From assembly GCA_029008035.1 (NCBI GenBank), contig JAQXIY010000090.1:1-56547 (forward strand): a stretch of DNA of 56,547 nucleotides, read 5' to 3'. The translations under genes and the position numbers were made by a program. Of this stretch, positions 23,882-33,098 are shown in pieces. The notes beneath the pieces are model-generated. The model ran no database searches. It saw only the letters and a program-made list of their open reading frames with translations, and was not told where the DNA came from. Numbering within the stretch: the stretch's first letter is position 1; each line of letters opens with the position of its first letter. The DNA is from Lachnospiraceae bacterium. GTDB taxonomy: Bacteria > Bacillota > Clostridia > Lachnospirales > Lachnospiraceae.

Positions 23882-24394
23882 CTACTTCTGCTTCATGTAT
23901 TCCTTATATCCCAGTTCATGGAGTTTGGCGTCTTTGGCTTCTACCTGTTTTTTCATTTCCTTTGTGTACGCCACTAATTTGTCCATCAACGCCTGGTCGG
24001 AGGTTGCAAGAATCTTTGCCGCAAGAATTGCTGCATTTTTTGCTCCATCGATAGCCACGGTTGCAACCGGAACTCCGGGGGGCATCTGCATAATGGAAAA
24101 CACTGCATCCATGCCATCTAACTTGCTTCCTGCAAGAGGCACTCCGATTACCGGAAGTGGTGTAAGTGCCGCACACATTCCCGGAAGTGCAGCTGCCATG
24201 CCTGCACCGGCAATCATAACTTTCATTCCGGAGTCCACTGCGCCCCTGGCCCAGGTAATCAACTCATCCGGTTCTCTGTGGGCCGAAATAATATTCATCT
24301 CATAACTGATTCCTAACTCTTCCAACATGTCTGCAGCCTTCGCCATAACCGGCATATCTGAATCGCTGCCCATTACAATACCTACTTGTGCCAT
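23882..24394 (-). CDS. purE: N5-carboxyaminoimidazole ribonucleotide mutase
   Basis: 170 residues. GSDSDMPVMAKAADML at the N-terminus, SAHREPD for the catalytic histidine, GAGMAAALPGMCAALTPLPVIGVP in the centre. The SAHREPD and AALTPLPVIGVP features are those of class I PurE, which converts N5-CAIR to CAIR. SD AAGGAGGAAAATAAA. It starts 1 bp after the M29 aminopeptidase stop. purK is not in the window. Confidence 0.95.
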   Translation of the reverse strand: MAQVGIVMGSDSDMPVMAKAADMLEELGISYEMNIISAHREPDELITWARGAVDSGMKVMIAGAGMAAALPGMCAALTPLPVIGVPLAGSKLDGMDAVFSIMQMPPGVPVATVAIDGAKNAAILAAKILATSDQALMDKLVAYTKEMKKQVEAKDAKLHELGYKEYMKQK

Positions 24395-24395
24395 T

Positions 24396-26495
24396 TTATT
24401 TTCCTCCTTTATCTAACGCTTGATTTAGTATTTCTGTACCCGGGACTACAAACCTTCCCTCTTTTATGACAGGCAACTCCCGTCCATCTTTACAAAGCAC
24501 TGTGATATCCCCCAACTCATCATAAGGAATGGTGATATCCGTGTGGCAATTAAAATACGCCTTGGCCGGGTCTTGATCTCTCAACACAGAAATGCTGTTA
24601 TCCCTGGCCACAACCTCTTTACCGTTGGCGTTGTACATAGGTACATCCTCTGCATGGGAATAACAGGTGTCACCCACTGCAAAATGGGGGCCCGTTTTCT
24701 CTGCAATCAGGATAGGCAATTTGTCCGCAATCTGGTAATCTCTGGCCATCCGATAAGCCACTGTGTTGGTGCCGATGGCAAACTCTCCCATGGGAAGGGT
24801 ATCGTGATGATGAAGTACATTGTCCCGAATGTATTTCTCATTCTCCTCCGGAGTGTCAAAATTAGCACAGCCGTACTGAGATATCATACCATCCTCAAAG
24901 GTCATCTCCAAATCCTTGTAGCAAAATTCTCCCAGATAAACCTGCGTGACATGGAGCAATCCATTGGTTCCCTCCAGTACAGGAGACGTGAAAACTTCTC
25001 CCACCGGAATGTTCACATCCGCCACACAATTCTCAAAGATAGTCTCCTTGTCAGGATGTTCCAGTGGATGCAGCGCCACAGTCAAATCCGTACGATTAGC
25101 TCCACGGCCTGTGATATGCACCTTCTCTCCCTGATCCAACACATCAATGATTGCCTGCTGCACCCTTTGGTACAAGGTGTAGTCCAGGGTATTCAGCTCT
25201 ACCGTCTTTGCGAAAATCTCCCGAAAATCCTTGCCAATGGCCGGAAGGGGATAGGCAATAATGGTGAAACTATAGGCTTCTCCCGGTATATAGGTGTTGG
25301 TAATCTTGCCTGCCTCTGATGCCTGATATACATTTAACGAGTTCTGCTTCTTGGTATAAGTGGCATTCTCCGGCTTGTTTACCGGAGCAAATGGCTCCTC
25401 GCCAAAGACCTCAACCACCGCAGGCCCTCCGAATACAGCCGCCAATTCCTTGTGCTTTTCATACGTGTCCCGCACCACTTCCAATCTGCGCTCCACAAAT
25501 GATTTATCAAAATAATATGCCTTGTCATCCTTGTGGTCGTAATCAAATTGTCGGTTCACTGAGGTGGAAAAATACCCCCGTTTAGAAGTACCTCTTCCAT
25601 ATAGAGAGAGATTTGCCTCACGAACAATGGAGGCATGAAGTCCCATCTCCTTAAACTGCTTGATAGCTTCTCTGGTGACACGTTCAAATCCCAGTGGTGC
25701 TTCCACCTTCACTGTCTTTTTCTTAGATAGGTCTTTGCCGCAGATTTCAAATCCTTTGCGATACCCCTGTGTATAGGTGCGGGCCATGGCCTGTATCTGT
25801 TCCTCCGGCAATTCTCGGAGATAATCAGCCAACCCCAGCTCATTCTCTCCCACAGGAAGACCAAACTGATACAGATAACGATTATCTGACAAGTCGGAAA
25901 ACATAATATTGTTATATAGAAAATCGTAAGAAATATCCAACATATTTACGATTGGCTCCGGGGTAAACACCTCACAGTAATCGTGATAAAACCAGTAGAT
26001 TGTATCCTTTACATTGCCTGCCACAAAGCTACAGGACTCTTGTGAAAGCACTTCCGGAAAGCCCTGCTCCTGCAACTCCTCCATAAAACAGCCGTAAATC
26101 TGTACAAACAACTCACTCCAGATACACATCAGATCTACACGTTGCTCGTATGCATCTGCAATCAGGGATAGCAAATCTGCATAAAGCATAGACAACAAGC
26201 CACCTAAGTCCTCTCCCAACGTGGATACTGCATAGGTGGGATTCAAGAAACTCTCACGGTATGATTCCTCCTCAAGTCTACCGAAAAAACGTTGCTGGCA
26301 ACTCTCGCATTCCTCCAGGGAGGCATTTGCCAAAAAGCCTTGTCCTGCCTGTTCCAGAAGCACCATTGTATCTCGAATAAATGTGGCCACCTCAACAAAG
26401 TACGTGTTATACGGCGCAGGAAACCCTGCATCTATAGAAATTTCTGCAATCCGTTCCATCATGAGCTGATAGCGCTCTTCATATTCATCTCTCAT
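24396..26495 (-). CDS. M29 family aminopeptidase (leucyl aminopeptidase-like)
   Basis: 699 residues. The C-terminal half (about 430-699) is a typical M29 metalloaminopeptidase: KVHITGRGANRTDLTVAL, NIPVGEVFTSPVLEGTNG (metal-binding Glu), GCANFDTPEEN, LPMGEFAIGTNT, and KTGPHFAVGDTCYSH with metal-binding His residues. The N-terminal half (about 1-300) is a long helical extension present in the large clostridial members. It releases N-terminal amino acids from peptides in the cytoplasm using two metal ions. Its place between pyrE and purE is unexpected for a nucleotide run. SD GGGGTGATGGA. Confidence 0.88.
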   Translation of the reverse strand: MRDEYEERYQLMMERIAEISIDAGFPAPYNTYFVEVATFIRDTMVLLEQAGQGFLANASLEECESCQQRFFGRLEEESYRESFLNPTYAVSTLGEDLGGLLSMLYADLLSLIADAYEQRVDLMCIWSELFVQIYGCFMEELQEQGFPEVLSQESCSFVAGNVKDTIYWFYHDYCEVFTPEPIVNMLDISYDFLYNNIMFSDLSDNRYLYQFGLPVGENELGLADYLRELPEEQIQAMARTYTQGYRKGFEICGKDLSKKKTVKVEAPLGFERVTREAIKQFKEMGLHASIVREANLSLYGRGTSKRGYFSTSVNRQFDYDHKDDKAYYFDKSFVERRLEVVRDTYEKHKELAAVFGGPAVVEVFGEEPFAPVNKPENATYTKKQNSLNVYQASEAGKITNTYIPGEAYSFTIIAYPLPAIGKDFREIFAKTVELNTLDYTLYQRVQQAIIDVLDQGEKVHITGRGANRTDLTVALHPLEHPDKETIFENCVADVNIPVGEVFTSPVLEGTNGLLHVTQVYLGEFCYKDLEMTFEDGMISQYGCANFDTPEENEKYIRDNVLHHHDTLPMGEFAIGTNTVAYRMARDYQIADKLPILIAEKTGPHFAVGDTCYSHAEDVPMYNANGKEVVARDNSISVLRDQDPAKAYFNCHTDITIPYDELGDITVLCKDGRELPVIKEGRFVVPGTEILNQALDKGGK

Positions 26496-26499
26496 TCCA

Positions 26500-26826
26500 T
26501 CACCCCATCAATATTCCTATCATATATAAAATCACCCATAAGGCTGCCCCCAGTGCCGGCACAACCACCCCCAGCACACGGCTGACTTTGTCAAAGTTGT
26601 CATTCTTTCTCACTTTGGCGCCTTGCACCAGCGCCACAATTGTGACAATCATAGCCAATACGGAAACACCGCCAAACACATTGGCCACCGTCCCCTCTGT
26701 GCCCGCCACAAACAAAAGCGTAAACAGGTAGAACAGAATTGACACACCTCCTACCACCGATGCAACGATAGATTCTGTGGAAAGAGGTTTTTTCTCCCGA
26801 TATCTCCGATTATTTCTTCGGTTCAT
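26500..26826 (-). CDS. DUF6142-like small membrane protein
   Basis: 108 residues from the ATG at 26826, which overlaps the VanZ stop as ATGA and has AAAGGACGAAG upstream. A basic N-terminus (MNRRNNRRYREKK) is followed by three helices (about 22-42, 48-70, 85-107). The layout matches my memory of the DUF6142 family of Lachnospiraceae; function unknown. It lies between the VanZ protein and the M29 aminopeptidase and shares their transcript. Confidence 0.65.
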   Translation of the reverse strand: MNRRNNRRYREKKPLSTESIVASVVGGVSILFYLFTLLFVAGTEGTVANVFGGVSVLAMIVTIVALVQGAKVRKNDNFDKVSRVLGVVVPALGAALWVILYMIGILMG

Positions 26827-27266
26827 AATTTTCTTCGTCCTTTTCCAATAATATAGCAACCATATCCCAGCATCCCGCCAATGGTGTTAAGAATTACATC
26901 ATCAACATCACAGCAACCAACCCTGGTAAAAAGTTGAATCACCTCCACCAGCACGCTGACTTCCAAAGCCATAAGACTCACAGACCAAAAATCCAGTCTC
27001 CGCCTGCAAAGGCTAGGCAGGAAAAATCCCAGAGGCATAAATGCTATGATGTTGCCTCCAAGATTGAGAAACGTTCTCCCGTAACCAATGGTTCGGCGAT
27101 ACTGGATATAGCGGGTGATTTCCCGAAATGGTACAATGTTATACCGGTATGCCCCCGAAATATTTTCTCGAAATCCTTCCGCAAAAAACAAAAAATACAC
27201 AAGAATCGCCAGGTACATTGCAAAGAGCATACTATATAAAAAATATTTCTTTTTTTTCATTTTCAT
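26823..27266 (-). CDS. VanZ-like membrane protein
   Basis: 147 residues, four helices. VanZ family marks: YNIVPFREITRYI near residues 41-53, NLGGNIIAFMPLGFFLP (about 67-83), SVLVEVIQLF, and CDVDDVILNTIGGMLGY near the C-terminus. VanZ proteins influence teicoplanin sensitivity in enterococci; the chromosomal members have no proven job. The SD is weak and the two ATGs at the start (MKM) leave a two-codon ambiguity. It begins 6 bp after pyrE. Confidence 0.88.
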   Translation of the reverse strand: MKMKKKKYFLYSMLFAMYLAILVYFLFFAEGFRENISGAYRYNIVPFREITRYIQYRRTIGYGRTFLNLGGNIIAFMPLGFFLPSLCRRRLDFWSVSLMALEVSVLVEVIQLFTRVGCCDVDDVILNTIGGMLGYGCYIIGKGRRKL

Positions 27267-27272
27267 TCCAAA

Positions 27273-27959
27273 TTATTGCACACCATATGCCTCATAGTAT
27301 GTGTCAATGGCACCCTTCATTTGATCATCAATGATTATCTTGCCCTGACAAGGCTTGTTATATAAGTGTTCCACCACATCCGACATGGAGACAATGGCAT
27401 TGGTTGCAAATCCATAAGTCTTTGCCACCTCGTCTAACGCTGTCATGCTCTTATCTCCTGACAGTCCAACTTCTTGACGATTAAGACTTACCATCAATCC
27501 CACGATGGTAACGTCTCCCTGCGCACGCACAATGGGAACCGTCTCCTCCATAGATTTGCCTGATGTAGTAACATCTTCAATCATTACTACCCGGTCCCCG
27601 TCCTGTATCTGGTAGCCTAACAGACCACCCTTATCGGCTCCGTGATCCTTTTCCTCTTTACGATTGCTGCAGTATTTGATTTCTTTTCCATATAATTCAC
27701 TGAAAGCAATGGCTGTAACACAGGCCAGCGGAATCCCCTTATATGCCGGTCCAAAGAGCACATCAAAGTCGTCCCCATACGCAGCATAAATCGCCTTGGC
27801 ATAGTACTCGCCCAGTCGTTTTAATTGACCACCTGTTACATATGCCCCGGCATTCATAAAAAATGGAGACTTCCGCCCGCTCTTAAGGGTAAAATCTCCA
27901 AACTTCAACACATCGCTCTCCACCATAAATTCGATAAATTCTGACTTGTAAGCTTCCAT
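27273..27959 (-). CDS. pyrE: Orotate phosphoribosyltransferase
   Basis: 228 residues. FTLKSGRKSPFFMNAG at the orotate site; LFGPAYKGIPLA; the lysine-rich loop CSNRKEEKDHG; and the PRPP-binding motif VVMIEDVTTSGKSMEE. It joins orotate to PRPP to form OMP, the penultimate step of UMP synthesis. SD ATAGGAGGTTTGGAT. It is separated from pyrD by the GGDEF gene. Confidence 0.96.
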   Translation of the reverse strand: MEAYKSEFIEFMVESDVLKFGDFTLKSGRKSPFFMNAGAYVTGGQLKRLGEYYAKAIYAAYGDDFDVLFGPAYKGIPLACVTAIAFSELYGKEIKYCSNRKEEKDHGADKGGLLGYQIQDGDRVVMIEDVTTSGKSMEETVPIVRAQGDVTIVGLMVSLNRQEVGLSGDKSMTALDEVAKTYGFATNAIVSMSDVVEHLYNKPCQGKIIIDDQMKGAIDTYYEAYGVQ

Positions 27960-28049
27960 ATATCCAAACCTCCTATTGCCATCCCCTCATTCCCGAGAAG
28001 AAAAATGTATCAAATGTAGTTTTCATACTATCATAAACACAGGAAACAT

Positions 28050-29087
28050 TCAATTTACAACACAGTTTTTCCCATTGTATTTTCCGGCATACAGTTTCTT
28101 ATCTGCGGTGCTAAGCCACTGTCGCACACTGTCATTTTCCCGGTAAAAGGAAATGCCGATGGTTGCCTGTACACGAATTTCTCCCTCAATCATATCGAAG
28201 GAAATTGCATCCAATCGTTCTCTCAACTTATTCATGGCATCCAGCACTTCCTGCTCATCCCGGCACTCAAAACCACAGATGAGAAATTTGTCCCCGCCCC
28301 AGCGGGCACAGAGCACATCCAAGCTTTGCACACGCAAAACATCAGAGACTCTCATAAGAACCTGATCTCCGATATTCCGACCATATTTTTCATTCACCTG
28401 CGTGAAATTGTCCAAGTCTATCATAGCCGCCCATGCTCCGCTTAACGTCTTGCGTTGCAGTCTTGCATCCAATTCATCCATCAGTTCAAAACGATTGTAA
28501 AATCCTGTAAGGCCATCCACCGCTGACTTTTCTCGCATCTTTTTCTCGGTGAGATAGGCGTATTTCGTCAGAGTGTGAAGAAGGAACATGGACAGTGAAA
28601 AAATAAGTACAATCAATAACAGCCGCGTCACAAACGCCACATCACCGGGCACAGCATACAAAGGCTCATGGCTGCGCATGTAAACATCTAAAAACAGGAA
28701 AAAGATGAGATTCACCACACTGGAGATGGTTGCCCAAGCCTTCTGGTCCCGAATCTGCAATGAGAAAAACTCCGTGTAGAAAAACTCAATGGGCATAAAC
28801 AACAAAATCCACTGCATCCCACAGGCCAATCCCACACAAATTGTGGCACTCACCGTGTGGACTAATATCTCAAACCCCGACAAATAGATAAACACATTGA
28901 GTTTACCTCCGTTCAGCCAGAAATAGCCCACAATATACAGAAAAATGCTTATGATGTTCAGGCAACACATTGGTGTCACCCCAAGTGCTCTAAAGTAGAA
29001 AAAGAGCACCACGTGTATCAACAAAAAGGTTACATTCACAATTTTTGCCGATTCTCTTGCCACCTTCACATTAAAATACTGATTCAT
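28050..29087 (-). CDS. Membrane GGDEF-domain protein with degenerate active site
   Basis: 345 residues. Six N-terminal helices (to about residue 175) are followed by a cytoplasmic GGDEF domain (about 187-345) starting DGLTGFYNRF. The signature is GGDKF at 264-268, not GGDEF, so the metal-coordinating glutamate is lysine. The substrate-binding motif is DLDNFTQVNEKYG instead of DxDxFKxxND, and no RxxD inhibitory site is visible. The domain is otherwise well kept (ADKKLYAGKYNGKN). Loss of cyclase activity and a role as GTP or c-di-GMP sensor is an inference. SD GTGAGGGACT. It lies 22 bp downstream of pyrD, inside the pyr operon. Confidence 0.85.
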   Translation of the reverse strand: MNQYFNVKVARESAKIVNVTFLLIHVVLFFYFRALGVTPMCCLNIISIFLYIVGYFWLNGGKLNVFIYLSGFEILVHTVSATICVGLACGMQWILLFMPIEFFYTEFFSLQIRDQKAWATISSVVNLIFFLFLDVYMRSHEPLYAVPGDVAFVTRLLLIVLIFSLSMFLLHTLTKYAYLTEKKMREKSAVDGLTGFYNRFELMDELDARLQRKTLSGAWAAMIDLDNFTQVNEKYGRNIGDQVLMRVSDVLRVQSLDVLCARWGGDKFLICGFECRDEQEVLDAMNKLRERLDAISFDMIEGEIRVQATIGISFYRENDSVRQWLSTADKKLYAGKYNGKNCVVN

Positions 29088-29108
29088 AGTCCCTCACTTT
29101 TCTCAGTG

Positions 29109-30014
29109 CTAATGAACAATTCCAACCAAATCCTTAACATCTTCCACATGCATACGGGTCATATAATCCTCGATGCCCCGGACAATCTCTACGGTTGCAT
29201 CCGGTCGATAGAAATTAGCCGTTCCCACAGACACCGCCGTGGCTCCCGCCAACATCATCTCAATGGCGTCCTCTGCGCTCTCGATCCCCCCCATACCGAT
29301 GATGGGTAGTTTCACCGCTTGCGCCACCTGATATACCATCCGTACGGCGATAGGGTGAATGGCAGGTCCTGACATTCCTCCTGTCTTGTTAGCCAACGCA
29401 AACGTCTGACGGTTGATATCAATCTTCATCCCCGTCAATGTATTGATAAGAGAGAGCACGTCTGCCCCTCCTGCCTCAGCAGCCTTCGCCATCACGGTAA
29501 TATCTGTCACATTGGGACTCAACTTTATTATCACCGGCTGTTTGGCTTTTTGTTTCACCAGTCGGGTAATCTCCTCCACTGCCTTGGGGTCCTGTCCGAA
29601 GGCTATACCGCCTTCCTTTACATTAGGGCAGGAGATGTTAATCTCCAGCATATCTACCCGTCTCTCATCTCCCAGCCGTTCCACCACTTCCAAATAATCT
29701 GAGGTGGTCTTTCCGCAAACATTCACAATCACCTTGGTGTCAAACTGTTCCAGAAACGGCAGATCCCTGCGGGTAAATACATCAATCCCCGGATTCTGCA
29801 ATCCGATGGCGTTGAGCATACCGCTTCTTACTTCCGTCACCCGGGGTGTAGGATTCCCCGGCCATGGTACATTGGCAACACCCTTTGTCACCACCGCTCC
29901 CAGTGCGTTCAAATCTACAAATTCGCTGTATTCCTGGCCGGAACCGAAAGTGCCGGAGGCCACCATTACAGGGTTCTTTAGACATACCCCCGCCAAATTC
30001 ACCGATGTATTCAT
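29109..30014 (-). CDS. pyrD: Dihydroorotate dehydrogenase, catalytic subunit (type 1B)
   Basis: 301 residues. N-terminal GVCLKNPVMVASGTFGSG, the NISCPNVKEGGIAFG motif with the active-site cysteine region typical of class 1, and FMN-binding IIGMGGIESAEDAIEMMLAGA near the C-terminus. It oxidises dihydroorotate to orotate with electrons passing to PyrK and NAD+. Its ATG overlaps the pyrK stop by one base (TAATG), with SD GAGGAGGTGGAG, as expected for subunits of one complex. Confidence 0.96.
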   Translation of the reverse strand: MNTSVNLAGVCLKNPVMVASGTFGSGQEYSEFVDLNALGAVVTKGVANVPWPGNPTPRVTEVRSGMLNAIGLQNPGIDVFTRRDLPFLEQFDTKVIVNVCGKTTSDYLEVVERLGDERRVDMLEINISCPNVKEGGIAFGQDPKAVEEITRLVKQKAKQPVIIKLSPNVTDITVMAKAAEAGGADVLSLINTLTGMKIDINRQTFALANKTGGMSGPAIHPIAVRMVYQVAQAVKLPIIGMGGIESAEDAIEMMLAGATAVSVGTANFYRPDATVEIVRGIEDYMTRMHVEDVKDLVGIVH

Positions 30015-30778
30015 TACAACTCCACCTCCTCAGCCAAAAATACAGGACCATCCTTACACACTCTGGCATTATGTACATGAGAGTGTTCGTCCTCATGTTT
30101 GGTTTTGCAGACGCATCCCAAACAAGCGCCGATGCCACAGGCCATCCGCTCTTCCATGGAGATGTAGCAACGAATCCCCTGCTCCTTGGCAAAAGCCTTA
30201 ACAGCAGCCAGCATTGGCTTGGGTCCGCAGGCATATATCACATCCCCTGTCATATTCTCCTGTTGCAACACATCTACCACAGTTCCGTGTACACCCACAG
30301 AGCCGTCGTCTGTTGCCACATGCACATCCCCCTCAGCGTCAAACTGTTCTTTTAAAAAAAGTTGGTTGTCTCGATATCCCAGAACGATGGTAGGTCTGTT
30401 CTCAAGTTCTTTGGCCAACTGCAACATAGGAGGTACGCCGATGCCTCCTCCAATGACAATCGGTCTCTCCCCATCCAGCGGGAATCCATTGCCCAAAGGC
30501 CCCAGAAGTTGCACTTTGTCTCCCGGCATATAATGTGAGAACTCTTCCGTCCCCTTGCCCACTACACGATACACCAGTCGCAAAGCCCCCTTTTGTTTAT
30601 CAATCTCACAAATACTGATGGGGCGGGGAAGAAGCTGACTCTTCTCATGGCAGTACAAAGAGACAAATTGTCCCGGAACCGCCCACTGCGTTGCTTTGGT
30701 CTGTACCCACATACTGTAAATCCCCTCTGCCAGTCTATCCTGTTGTAGCACCTTGGCCATCTCTGTAACTTTACTCAT
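30014..30778 (-). CDS. pyrK: Dihydroorotate dehydrogenase electron-transfer subunit
   Basis: 254 residues. FAD-binding RPISICEIDKQKG and VGKGTEEFS, the NAD-binding GGGIGVPPMLQLAKEL, and the [2Fe-2S] site CGIGACLGCVCKT with the fourth cysteine in ARVCKDGPVF. It moves electrons from PyrD to NAD+. SD GAGGAATGGAAG; overlaps pyrD. Confidence 0.95.
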   Translation of the reverse strand: MSKVTEMAKVLQQDRLAEGIYSMWVQTKATQWAVPGQFVSLYCHEKSQLLPRPISICEIDKQKGALRLVYRVVGKGTEEFSHYMPGDKVQLLGPLGNGFPLDGERPIVIGGGIGVPPMLQLAKELENRPTIVLGYRDNQLFLKEQFDAEGDVHVATDDGSVGVHGTVVDVLQQENMTGDVIYACGPKPMLAAVKAFAKEQGIRCYISMEERMACGIGACLGCVCKTKHEDEHSHVHNARVCKDGPVFLAEEVEL

Positions 30779-30791
30779 CTTCCATTCCTCA

Positions 30792-31733
30792 TTATCTCAG
30801 TGCTGATGCAATATCTGCAATCATATCTTCCACAGCCAGACGGCTTGCATCCGCAAAATTTTTCTCCGTAATTCCCATAGACTGATACTTTTCCTGCTTG
30901 TAGGCAGCAATAATACCACGGGAAGAATTGACAATAGCACCCAGTCCATCCTTGTTAAAGAAATTTACCAGATCAGCGCCCTTGCCCCCCTGTGCCCCAT
31001 AACCCGGCACCAGAATATAAGACTTGGGCATAATCTCTCTAAGTACTTTTCCCATCTCAGGATAAGTCGCTCCCACAACCGCTCCGATGTAGCTGAACTC
31101 ATCTCCCATACAGTCACTGCCCCAACGGTCTACCATCTGTCCCACAAATTCATAAAGAGGTCTCTTATTTCCCTCATCGTCTACAATCTCCCGGTCCTGG
31201 AATTCGCCGCTGGAAGGATTGGAGGTCTTCACCAGAATAAAGAGCCCCTTCTTCTCCTCCTTGCACACATCCACGAAAGGCTTAATACCATCGCTTCCCA
31301 GATATGGATTCACCGTAGCAAAATCTTCGTCGAAAGGTGTAAAGGTTTTATTTCCAACTGCAACCTTGCCAATATGGGCTGTGGCATACGCTGCTGAGGT
31401 TGAGCCAATATCACCACGCTTCACATCTCCAATCACCACCAAATCCTTTTCATGACAATAATCCACCGTCTTCTTGAACGCCTCAAGCCCCGGCAAACCA
31501 AATTGCTCATACATGGCAATCTGTGGCTTCACAGCCGGAATCAAATCACAGGTGGCATCCACAATCTGCTTGTTATATGCAAAAATGGCATCTGCCACTG
31601 CCTCCAAGCTCTCTCCCCTTTCCTGAACTGCTTCGTCCAAAAGGTGCTGTGGCAAATAAGACAACATAGGGTCCAGTCCCACCACAATGGGGGCCCCTGT
31701 CTTTTTGATCTTGTCATTTAACTTGTTAATCAT
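30792..31733 (-). CDS. pyrF: Orotidine 5'-phosphate decarboxylase (long, type 2)
   Basis: 313 residues, longer than the common 230-residue enzyme and matching the type 2 subfamily, with VVGLDPMLSYLPQHL at the start. The catalytic D-K-x-x-D is GDVKRGDIGSTSAAYA with Asp103, Lys105 and Asp108. PGYGAQGGKGADL and IVNSSRGIIAAY give the phosphate-binding end. It makes UMP. SD AAGGGAG; 13 bp upstream of pyrK. Confidence 0.95.
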   Translation of the reverse strand: MINKLNDKIKKTGAPIVVGLDPMLSYLPQHLLDEAVQERGESLEAVADAIFAYNKQIVDATCDLIPAVKPQIAMYEQFGLPGLEAFKKTVDYCHEKDLVVIGDVKRGDIGSTSAAYATAHIGKVAVGNKTFTPFDEDFATVNPYLGSDGIKPFVDVCKEEKKGLFILVKTSNPSSGEFQDREIVDDEGNKRPLYEFVGQMVDRWGSDCMGDEFSYIGAVVGATYPEMGKVLREIMPKSYILVPGYGAQGGKGADLVNFFNKDGLGAIVNSSRGIIAAYKQEKYQSMGITEKNFADASRLAVEDMIADIASALR

Positions 31734-31754
31734 GTTTTGTTTCTCCCTTGTCCT

Positions 31755-33032
31755 TTATTTTTCGTAAACAATCTTTCCATCTAAAATAGTTGCTATCACG
31801 CGGCCTGTGACCTGTCGCCCCTCATAAGGCATATTGGAACTCTTTCCCACAAAATCCGCCCCGTGAATCTCATAGGTCTCCCTGGGGTCAAAAATGGTGA
31901 TGTCTGCCACATGATCCGGGCTGATATCTCCCTTGGGAATGCCAAGAATTCTTGCCGGATTGGTGCTCATCTTCTCTGCCATCTGCATAGGGGTTAAATA
32001 TCCCCCCAGAACCAGTTCTGTATAGGTCAGGGCTGCAGAAGTCTCCAATCCCACGATACCAAAGGGTGCCTTTGACAAATCAGCCACCTTCTCCTCCTTG
32101 GTGTGGGGGGCGTGATCCGTAGAGATAACCTCCATAATACCGTCCCGCAACCCTTCCTTTAACCTGTCCACATCTTCCTTGGTACGAAGAGGAGGATTCA
32201 TCTTGTAGTTGGAATCGCCCTCCACAATATCATCCTCTGAGAGGGTAAAATGGTGGGGGCAAACTTCGCCACTGACAGCAATACCCTTGGCCTTGCCATC
32301 CCGCACCAGTTCCACCGTCTCCTTGGTGGAGCAATGGCACAGATGCAATCTGGCACCGGTCTCCTCCGCCAGCATAATATCTCTGGCAGCAATAATATTC
32401 TCCACCGCATTGGAGATGCCCTTAACGCCCAACGCCTTGGACTTGGCTCCTCGGTTGATCACTCCGCCATCCACCAGATTAATATCCTCGCAGTGGGCCA
32501 ACACAGGTATTCCGGCTTTGGCAACCAATTCCATGGCCTTGCGATAAAGGTTGGAATCCATAACGCTCTTGCCATCCTCGCTGATGGCAGGAATGCCCGC
32601 AGCAATCATCTCCTCAATGTCTGCCAGTTCCTTTCCCTGCATTCCCTTTGTGATTGCTCCCACCTGAAGAACGTGGGTCAAGCCAACTTCCTTGGCTCGC
32701 TCATGCACATAGCGAATCACCTCCGCATTATCCGCCACCGGCTTGGTGTTCGGCATGGTCACCACTGTGGTAAATCCACCGTGAGCCGCCGCCCTAGAAC
32801 CGGTCATAATATCTTCCTTATGGGTCAGACCCGGGTCGCGAAAATGCACGTGTAAATCAATAAATCCCGGAAATACGAAACAGCCCGTGGCATCCAGAAT
32901 CTGATCTTCCGGCTCGGGTGTAATTTCTTGCTGTATTTTGATTACCTTGTCCCCTTCCACCAACAGGTCCATAATGCCGTCTGTACCTGTGGCAGGGTTT
33001 AAGATATGTCCGTTTTTAATTAGTAAACTCAT
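31755..33032 (-). CDS. pyrC: Dihydroorotase (class I)
   Basis: 425 residues, the length of the type I multi-domain-like enzymes. Zinc ligands His61 and His63 are in FIDLHVHFRDPGLTHKEDI. HCEDINLVDGG supplies a later histidine, HLCHCSTKETV the next, and the catalytic Asp is in STDHAPHTKEEK. It closes carbamoyl aspartate to dihydroorotate. First gene of the pyr run, with its own promoter. pyrB and pyrI are not in the window. Confidence 0.95.
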   Translation of the reverse strand: MSLLIKNGHILNPATGTDGIMDLLVEGDKVIKIQQEITPEPEDQILDATGCFVFPGFIDLHVHFRDPGLTHKEDIMTGSRAAAHGGFTTVVTMPNTKPVADNAEVIRYVHERAKEVGLTHVLQVGAITKGMQGKELADIEEMIAAGIPAISEDGKSVMDSNLYRKAMELVAKAGIPVLAHCEDINLVDGGVINRGAKSKALGVKGISNAVENIIAARDIMLAEETGARLHLCHCSTKETVELVRDGKAKGIAVSGEVCPHHFTLSEDDIVEGDSNYKMNPPLRTKEDVDRLKEGLRDGIMEVISTDHAPHTKEEKVADLSKAPFGIVGLETSAALTYTELVLGGYLTPMQMAEKMSTNPARILGIPKGDISPDHVADITIFDPRETYEIHGADFVGKSSNMPYEGRQVTGRVIATILDGKIVYEK

Positions 33033-33065
33033 CTCACACCGCCTTTATATATACAATCATTACTT

Positions 33066-33095
33066 ATCATACCACGAAACCCCTTTCTCTGTCAC
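33066..33095 (-). promoter_or_regulatory. Promoter of the pyr operon
   Basis: On the minus strand GTGACA (33090-33095), 18 bp, extended -10 TGGTATGAT (core 33066-33071). It lies about 35 bp upstream of the pyrC start. There is no room for a PyrR attenuator or uracil leader between it and pyrC. Confidence 0.5.
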
Positions 33096-33098
33096 GCA

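Noticed and set aside
24543-25319. Plus-strand frame of 258 codons opposite the M29 aminopeptidase
   Set aside because: Fully antisense to a conserved gene; composition rich in His/Ile/Arg as expected for shadow frames.
33033-33065. PyrR-dependent attenuator before pyrC
   Set aside because: The leader between the predicted -10 and pyrC is about 30 nt, too short for anti-antiterminator structures.
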